Source: Rhizobiaceae bacterium (GTDB taxonomy: Bacteria; Pseudomonadota; Alphaproteobacteria; Rhizobiales; Rhizobiaceae). Taken from it: DNA of 48,055 nt. The notes under the pieces were generated by a model. The model saw nothing but the letters and a program-made list of their open reading frames with translations. It did not search any database and was not told the origin of the DNA. The first letter of the stretch is position 1. Every line of letters begins with the position of its first letter. A program made the translations under genes and the position numbers. The stretch spans positions 1 through 48,055 of the forward strand of contig JARGOX010000013.1 in assembly GCA_029233925.1 (NCBI GenBank). Direction: 5' to 3'. Shown here in pieces: positions 43,789-48,055 of the stretch.

Positions 43789-44418
43789 ATGAAAATGCAA
43801 GCGATAAACATGCGGCATAACGCGCAGATAGTGCCCGGCACAAAATCCGAGCGAACCCGCAGCCGTATTTTGGCCATGGCCGCAAAAGAAGCGAGCCTGC
43901 GAGGCGTTGGCTCCATAACGCTTGGAGGATTGGCTGATGTTTCAGGCATGTCCAAAAGCGGAATCTATGCCCATTTCGGATCGATGGAGATCCTGCAAAT
44001 TGCCGTTCTTGATTTCATAGCAGAGCAGTTTGCGGCACAAGTGATGACCCCGGTCCTGTCTGCTCCAAATGGTCGTGTGCGCCTCAAGGCCTTGATGTCC
44101 CATTGGATAGCCTGGTCTGAAAGTGCTGAACGTCCTGGGGGATGTCAGCTGATCGCTGCCAGTTTTGACTATGATGCACTGGAAGGTCCTGTGCGCGACC
44201 ATTTGGCCGATCAGGTCAAACAATGGAAAGACTTTGTGCGCCAGGTGGTGCAGGACGCCTGTGCGCAAGATGCAACCCTGACGATCGATCCGGAACAGGC
44301 AGTGGCCTTTGCGCTGGGGCTTTATACAACACAGCACATCGAGCGGCTGCTGCTCGATGATCAAACTTCAAAGGAACGCGCTCTTCATCTTTGGTGCGAT
44401 TATATTGATCGAAATTAG
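43789..44418 (+). CDS. TetR family transcriptional regulator
   Basis: This is a TetR-type repressor of 209 residues. The N-terminal helix-turn-helix reads RSRILAMAAKEASLRGVGSI and LGGLADVSGMSKSGIYAHFG, followed by a helical ligand-binding domain (VDHWIAW-like stretch LMSHWIAWSESAERPGGCQL), which is typical of the TetR_C subgroup. Several Met codons cluster at the start (43789, 43795 and 43810), so the exact start is uncertain. It is divergent to the DJ-1/PfpI remnant and so may be an orphan regulator. Confidence 0.92.
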   Translation: MKMQAINMRHNAQIVPGTKSERTRSRILAMAAKEASLRGVGSITLGGLADVSGMSKSGIYAHFGSMEILQIAVLDFIAEQFAAQVMTPVLSAPNGRVRLKALMSHWIAWSESAERPGGCQLIAASFDYDALEGPVRDHLADQVKQWKDFVRQVVQDACAQDATLTIDPEQAVAFALGLYTTQHIERLLLDDQTSKERALHLWCDYIDRN

Positions 44419-44457
44419 ACACATTGCTCTGTGCAAGGAGTTTACATGACGGCGGGC

Positions 44458-45051
44458 TTACAGATAGGGCGGCGTACAGGCGGACACGACAATGGTCTGA
44501 CCGTCATGAACGTTGCGGAAACGGTGCGGGATGCGGCTGTCGAAGAGGTAGGATTCGCCCGGCATCAAGACGCGGGACTGATCGCCGACGGTGACTTCCA
44601 GCGCGCCTTGCAGAACGAAGCCGCCCTCATTGGAGAAATGTTCCAGCCGCGTTTCTCCGGTGTCGGCGCCCTTTTCATAGACTTCATGCAACATCTGCAG
44701 GTTGTGTTTGTGCGCATCGCCGATCTGGCGAAGGGTCATGCGCCCGCTGGCCTCCGTTGCGCTGGTGGATGAAAGCCTTGATGTCAGGTCCTGCAGGTCG
44801 TCAGGCCCGAAAAACGGGCCTTCCGGATGGGCGCGCTCGCTCTCGAAGAAATCCGCCATGGTCACGGACAGGCCGCTGAGTATCTTGCGCAGGCTTGAAA
44901 CCGACGGGCTCGACTTGTTTTGTTCGATAATCGAGATTTGTGCGTGCGGAACGCCGGCCTGGCTGGCGAGTTGCCGCTGGGAAAGCCCCGCGGCCTTGCG
45001 CATTGCCAGTAGCCGTGCGCCGATGTCGAAATGCGCGTCAGTCATTGTCAT
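44458..45051 (-). CDS. XRE-family regulator with cupin sensor domain
   Basis: This is a PuuR-like regulator of 197 residues: a helix-turn-helix of the XRE type (about 10-65: RLLAMRKAAGLSQRQLASQA and ISIIEQNKSSPSVSSLRKIL) joined to a cupin barrel (about 120-190: FVLQGALEVTVGDQSRVLMP and SYLFDSRIPHRFRN). The cupin binds a small-molecule effector. Regulators of this type commonly control amino acid or polyamine catabolism genes. It lies 80 bases downstream of the ThDP enzyme gene on the same strand, so the two are probably linked. Confidence 0.93.
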   Translation of the reverse strand: MTMTDAHFDIGARLLAMRKAAGLSQRQLASQAGVPHAQISIIEQNKSSPSVSSLRKILSGLSVTMADFFESERAHPEGPFFGPDDLQDLTSRLSSTSATEASGRMTLRQIGDAHKHNLQMLHEVYEKGADTGETRLEHFSNEGGFVLQGALEVTVGDQSRVLMPGESYLFDSRIPHRFRNVHDGQTIVVSACTPPYL

Positions 45052-45132
45052 GTCGATCCAGAAGCGGAAATCGGAATGGGCAAAGGGTAAACCGTGAGAC
45101 CACGGCTGTGAACCGGCATGCGCTGGAGCCGG

Positions 45133-46680
45133 TCACATCACAGCCTCGATCAACCGGGGGCCGCCTCTGCTGAATGCGCGCTGCAAGGCCGCTTCCAGTT
45201 CGGCGCTGTTGGAAACCCGTTCGGCGTCGACACCATGTCCATTTGCCAATTGGACCCAGTCAAGCTGCGGATTCTCCAGGCTCAGCAAGGGTGTGGTCGT
45301 GTCGGTCGGCGTGCCTGCACCAATCTTCGACATTTCATTGGCCAGGATTCGGTAGGACCGATTGGCCAGAATGACGACGGTCACGTCGAGTTTCGAGCGG
45401 GCCATGGTCCACAGGCTCTGCAGGGTATAGAGGGCGGAACCGTCACCTGTTATGCAAAGGACCTTGCGATCGGGGCAGGCGACTGCAGCGCCGATGGAGA
45501 CAGGCATGGAATAGCCGATCGAGCCGCCGCGATTGTTAAGCCAGTCGTGGCTCTTGCCCTCACCGCACAGGGTGAAAAGGAAGCCGCCATTGGTGATCGA
45601 TTCATCCACGACAATGGCCCGGTCCGGCAGGGTTCGGGCGACCGCCGCACCCAGTGTGTCGGGTGCAATTGGTGCTTGCGGATCAGTGTTGGGCACATCT
45701 GCTGAAGTATATTTGACCGGCCTTGCGCCCAGTTCGGCAGCCAGAGCTTCAAGTGCCACCTCCAGCTCGCCCAGCGGCGGGCTCAAGGCAAGAATTTCGG
45801 TTTCATCCGGCAGCAGTTCGCTGGCGCGGCCCGGATAGGCAAAAAATGCAACCGGAGCGCGTGCGCCTGCCAGCACCGCGACGCGAACCTGTTTCAGCAG
45901 GTCGGTCGCCGGATCAACATGAAAGGGCAGGCGTTTGAGCGGTGGGATGCCGCCACCGCGTTCCATGCGGGCAACAGCGGCTTCGGTAAGGACAAGACAA
46001 CCGGTTTTCTGTTCGATCGCATGGGCAAGTTCCGCAGAGCGTTTCGTTATGAAAGCGGCTCCAAGCAGCATCAGGCTGCCGGGCCCGGCCTGCAGGGCTC
46101 TGGCAGCAGGTCCGACCATCGCCGGGTCATGCAACGGCTTTGGCTGGTGCTGCATGCGGGGGGCGGATGTTTCGGTTGTTGTCCAGGCGACGTCATTTGG
46201 AACGACGAGCGTGCCAACGCCGGCACCTGGCCCCGTCAGGCCACTCAGGAGTTCAGCCGTATCGGCACCGATGGTATCGGCGCTTGTTGCCGTTATGACG
46301 CTTTCGCTGACCGTGGCCGCCATGCCCTCAATATCGGCTGTCAGTGGTGCCTGCAGGCCAAGATGATGGGTGGCATGTTCGCCAACAATATTGACAACCG
46401 GGGTTGCCGCCTTTTTGGCGTTGTGCAGATTTGCCATACCATTGGCGAGACCCGGACCGAGGTGAAGCAAGGTCACCGCAGGCCGTCCGGACATGCGTGC
46501 AAAGCCGTCGGCTGCGCCGGTGGCGACGCCCTCGAAAACGCAAAGATGTGTCGTCATGCGTGTCTCGCGACCAAAGGCTGCCACGAGATGCATCTCTGTT
46601 GTGCCAGGATTGGCAAAACAGGTGTCTATGCCGTTTTCGGCAAGCGTTTGCGCCAGAAGATCGGCTCCGTTTTTCGTCAT
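45133..46680 (-). CDS. acetolactate synthase-like ThDP-dependent enzyme
   Basis: This is a ThDP enzyme of about 515 residues of the acetolactate synthase/benzoylformate decarboxylase superfamily. The catalytic Glu is in CVFEGVATGAADGFARM (about 55), and the ThDP/Mg motif runs from GDGSALYTLQSLWTMARSK to ILANRSY. It is shorter than biosynthetic IlvB and has no small subunit nearby, so it is more likely a catabolic decarboxylase or carboligase than the IlvBN enzyme. ATG 46680 is chosen because AAGGAAG precedes it; the frame is open to 46977 but without other signals. The neighbouring XRE-cupin and divergent IclR genes are candidate regulators. Confidence 0.9.
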   Translation of the reverse strand: MTKNGADLLAQTLAENGIDTCFANPGTTEMHLVAAFGRETRMTTHLCVFEGVATGAADGFARMSGRPAVTLLHLGPGLANGMANLHNAKKAATPVVNIVGEHATHHLGLQAPLTADIEGMAATVSESVITATSADTIGADTAELLSGLTGPGAGVGTLVVPNDVAWTTTETSAPRMQHQPKPLHDPAMVGPAARALQAGPGSLMLLGAAFITKRSAELAHAIEQKTGCLVLTEAAVARMERGGGIPPLKRLPFHVDPATDLLKQVRVAVLAGARAPVAFFAYPGRASELLPDETEILALSPPLGELEVALEALAAELGARPVKYTSADVPNTDPQAPIAPDTLGAAVARTLPDRAIVVDESITNGGFLFTLCGEGKSHDWLNNRGGSIGYSMPVSIGAAVACPDRKVLCITGDGSALYTLQSLWTMARSKLDVTVVILANRSYRILANEMSKIGAGTPTDTTTPLLSLENPQLDWVQLANGHGVDAERVSNSAELEAALQRAFSRGGPRLIEAVM

Positions 46681-47124
46681 AGTGTGCTTCCTTGAGGTCA
46701 TGGGGCACCGGTGTCTCAGGCATTTCCTGAGTCCTGTGCGGGGCTGCCATTTCTGCCATTGCATCGCAGCATTACTGCAATGATCCCGCGTGTCAATAAT
46801 TATGAGCAGATAGGGTTTTTCCTGACGTTTTCGCTGTTGGATGGGTGTTTTTCTAAATCTAGACTGGGAGAAATATTCTCGCTGATCCATAAAAAAATAG
46901 CAAGGCATTGATATAAATTGGATAATTGTCTTCTGAAGTTTTATTGTCCTGCGCGCGTCGCGCGGGTTGATGGGCAATATTTGTTCTGCTCAAAAAAACA
47001 GACAAGCATGAAATGCAATAAGCAACTGATTTCATAAGAAAATGAAGGATGCGCAGAAAATTTGTTGAATTGGAGCGCAAAAATCCATTTGACATAGATC
47101 AATTCCCTATCCAGTATATTCAAT
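46681..47124. other. AT-rich divergent promoter region of the ThDP enzyme and IclR genes
   Basis: There is no gene in this 444-base stretch. It is markedly AT-rich in 46800-47124. It must hold the divergent promoters of the two flanking genes. A 13-base palindrome GAGAA-ATA-TTCTC (46868-46880) and a TATTC-AATAT-GAATA inverted repeat (47117-47131, overlapping the IclR ATG) are candidate operator sites. A TTGACA at 47091-47096 could be the -35 box of the IclR gene, but the spacing to a -10 is long. Confidence 0.5.
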
Positions 47125-47895
47125 ATGAATACAGTGTCTTCAAATAGAATACGGAAGCTTGAAGCTGGTGTCCGCCCCCTCTCGACGGTTTTGAAGGCGC
47201 TGGAGATCATTGAGCTGTTTTCCAACCGGTCGCGCCCGATGCGTCTTTCGGACGTTGCCAAGGAAATGGGCCTGTCACGCGGCACGGCTTTTCAACGGCT
47301 TGTTACCCTTGTCTCTGCCGGATTGCTGGAGCAGGACGAGGACGGACGCTATCGCCTGAGCATGTATGCCGTGCGCCTGGCCGCAGCGGCCCTGGAGCAG
47401 GCCAATCTGGGTATGCGGGTCGAGCCGGCTCTCGCCCGTCTGGTGTCGCAAGCCAGGGAAACCGCGTCGCTTGCCGTGCTTGACCGCGGACTTCCCTGCA
47501 TTGTTGCGCGCGTTGAATCCGACAGTCTGCTGCGCGCCGATCAGAAACTGGGAACCATGTTGTCGCTTGATGGGTCGGCTTCGGGTCGGGTGCTTGTCGC
47601 CTTTGCCGATGAGGTTACCCTCGATCGCCTGCGCCAGGGGGAATTCCCCTTGCCGCCCGAGGATGTCCTCGAGGCAGCCCGGCGCAACGGCTATGCCGTT
47701 TCCAGCGGCTATACCCAAAACGGGGTCAGGGGCATTGCCGCTCCCGTCTTCGATTCACTTGGTCGTTGTCATGCGACCGTTTCGCTGGTTACGCCGGAAA
47801 TGCGGTTCAACCTCGATCTTCTCAAGGCGCCGGTGGTCAACGCCGCGGCCGATATCACTCGTATTTTCCATGGAGAACCCTTGAGCGATGACTAG
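47125..47895 (+). CDS. IclR family transcriptional regulator
   Basis: This is an IclR-type regulator of 256 residues. The N-terminal winged helix-turn-helix reads VLKALEIIELFSNRSRPMRL and VAKEMGLSRGTAFQRLVTLV, followed by the effector-binding domain (about 95-250), with AVLDRGLPCIVARVESDS, DGSASGRVLVAFAD, VSSGYTQNGVRGIAAPVF and the closing VNAAADITRIFHG. The start has no clear Shine-Dalgarno and an inverted repeat overlaps it, so leaderless or autoregulated expression is possible. It overlaps the following gene by eight bases. It may regulate that downstream gene or the divergent ThDP enzyme gene. Confidence 0.92.
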   Translation: MNTVSSNRIRKLEAGVRPLSTVLKALEIIELFSNRSRPMRLSDVAKEMGLSRGTAFQRLVTLVSAGLLEQDEDGRYRLSMYAVRLAAAALEQANLGMRVEPALARLVSQARETASLAVLDRGLPCIVARVESDSLLRADQKLGTMLSLDGSASGRVLVAFADEVTLDRLRQGEFPLPPEDVLEAARRNGYAVSSGYTQNGVRGIAAPVFDSLGRCHATVSLVTPEMRFNLDLLKAPVVNAAADITRIFHGEPLSDD

Positions 47896-48055
47896 TGCGC
47901 TTCACCAACGCGACGATGACGGTCGTCCAGCGATCCGCAAGTGGCAGGAGCTCATGAAGCCATCGCGTCTTGTCGCCATGCAACCCAGTCGTTTGAGCCG
48001 TTCGCGCGCCATCATGAACAAGATGATTCGCGAAAGATGGGATATTCGTATCGAG
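47888..48055 (+). CDS. partial gene at the window end, unknown
   Basis: From ATG 47888 an open frame of 56 codons runs off the window without a stop (TSALHQRDDDGRPAIRKWQE, followed by MKPSRLVAMQPS and MNKMIRERWDIRIE). It overlaps the IclR stop by eight bases, so it is co-translated. The visible part is basic and helical, without a recognisable motif. I cannot name it; the continuation beyond the window would decide. Confidence 0.6.
   Translation, partial: MTSALHQRDDDGRPAIRKWQELMKPSRLVAMQPSRLSRSRAIMNKMIRERWDIRIE

Noticed and set aside
1-48055. CRISPR array, rRNA or insertion sequence
   Set aside because: No regularly spaced repeats, rRNA-like conserved stretches or transposase motifs were seen anywhere in the window.

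Overview
This window looks like chromosome of an alphaproteobacterium, probably a marine Hyphomicrobiales (Rhizobiales) species. That is an inference from codon use and gene families: a MaoC-phosphotransacetylase fusion beside acetate kinase, many TRAP-free ABC importers, and RpiR, IclR and XRE-cupin regulators. No rRNA, tRNA or CRISPR array was recognised, so the placement is tentative.

Left part (1 to about 12.6 kb): a horizontally acquired defence island, read on the minus strand and by eye less GC-rich than the rest. From its 5' end it holds an intact tyrosine integrase (11256-12464) and a complete type I Zorya system: zorA, a MotA-like stator with a long cytoplasmic tail; zorB, a MotB/OmpA-like protein; zorC, an EH-signature protein; and zorD, an SNF2-like helicase. 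Eleven bases after zorD come three more minus-strand genes: an ASCH/PUA-like protein, an MBL-fold nuclease-like protein and a PD-(D/E)XK nuclease-like protein that ends abruptly after its E-x-K motif. These three are the best candidate for an undescribed extension of Zorya or a second, nested defence module.

Middle part (13.2 to 28.7 kb): a secreted protein of unknown function, a CurA-like reductase with a DJ-1/PfpI protein, and a polar amino acid operon (DapF-family racemase, ABC transporter, two DadA-like FAD oxidoreductases). This is followed by a fasciclin-domain protein, the ackA and MaoC-PTA pair on the minus strand, and an NTF2-FMO type monooxygenase. In the second FAD enzyme no ATG, GTG or TTG precedes the Rossmann motif, and it lies in the same frame as the preceding gene's TGA stop.

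Right part (28.8 to 42.2 kb): a tightly packed catabolic cluster divergent from an RpiR regulator. It encodes a SsuABC/NMT1-type ABC importer, two Gfo/Idh/MocA dehydrogenases, an amidohydrolase, a TIM-barrel-like protein of unknown function, two SDRs, a VOC-like protein, a D-threonine aldolase/D-serine dehydratase family PLP enzyme, RidA and a dienelactone hydrolase-like protein. The content suggests uptake and breakdown of one polyhydroxylated, possibly N-containing, small molecule by a pathway I do not recognise.

End (42.2 to 48.06 kb): a decayed patch where a Crp/Fnr gene and a divergent SDR gene lost their 5' ends and apparently their shared promoter in one deletion. Then come two small membrane proteins, a DJ-1/PfpI remnant, a TetR regulator, an XRE-cupin regulator beside an acetolactate synthase-like ThDP enzyme, and an IclR regulator overlapping a gene that runs off the window.
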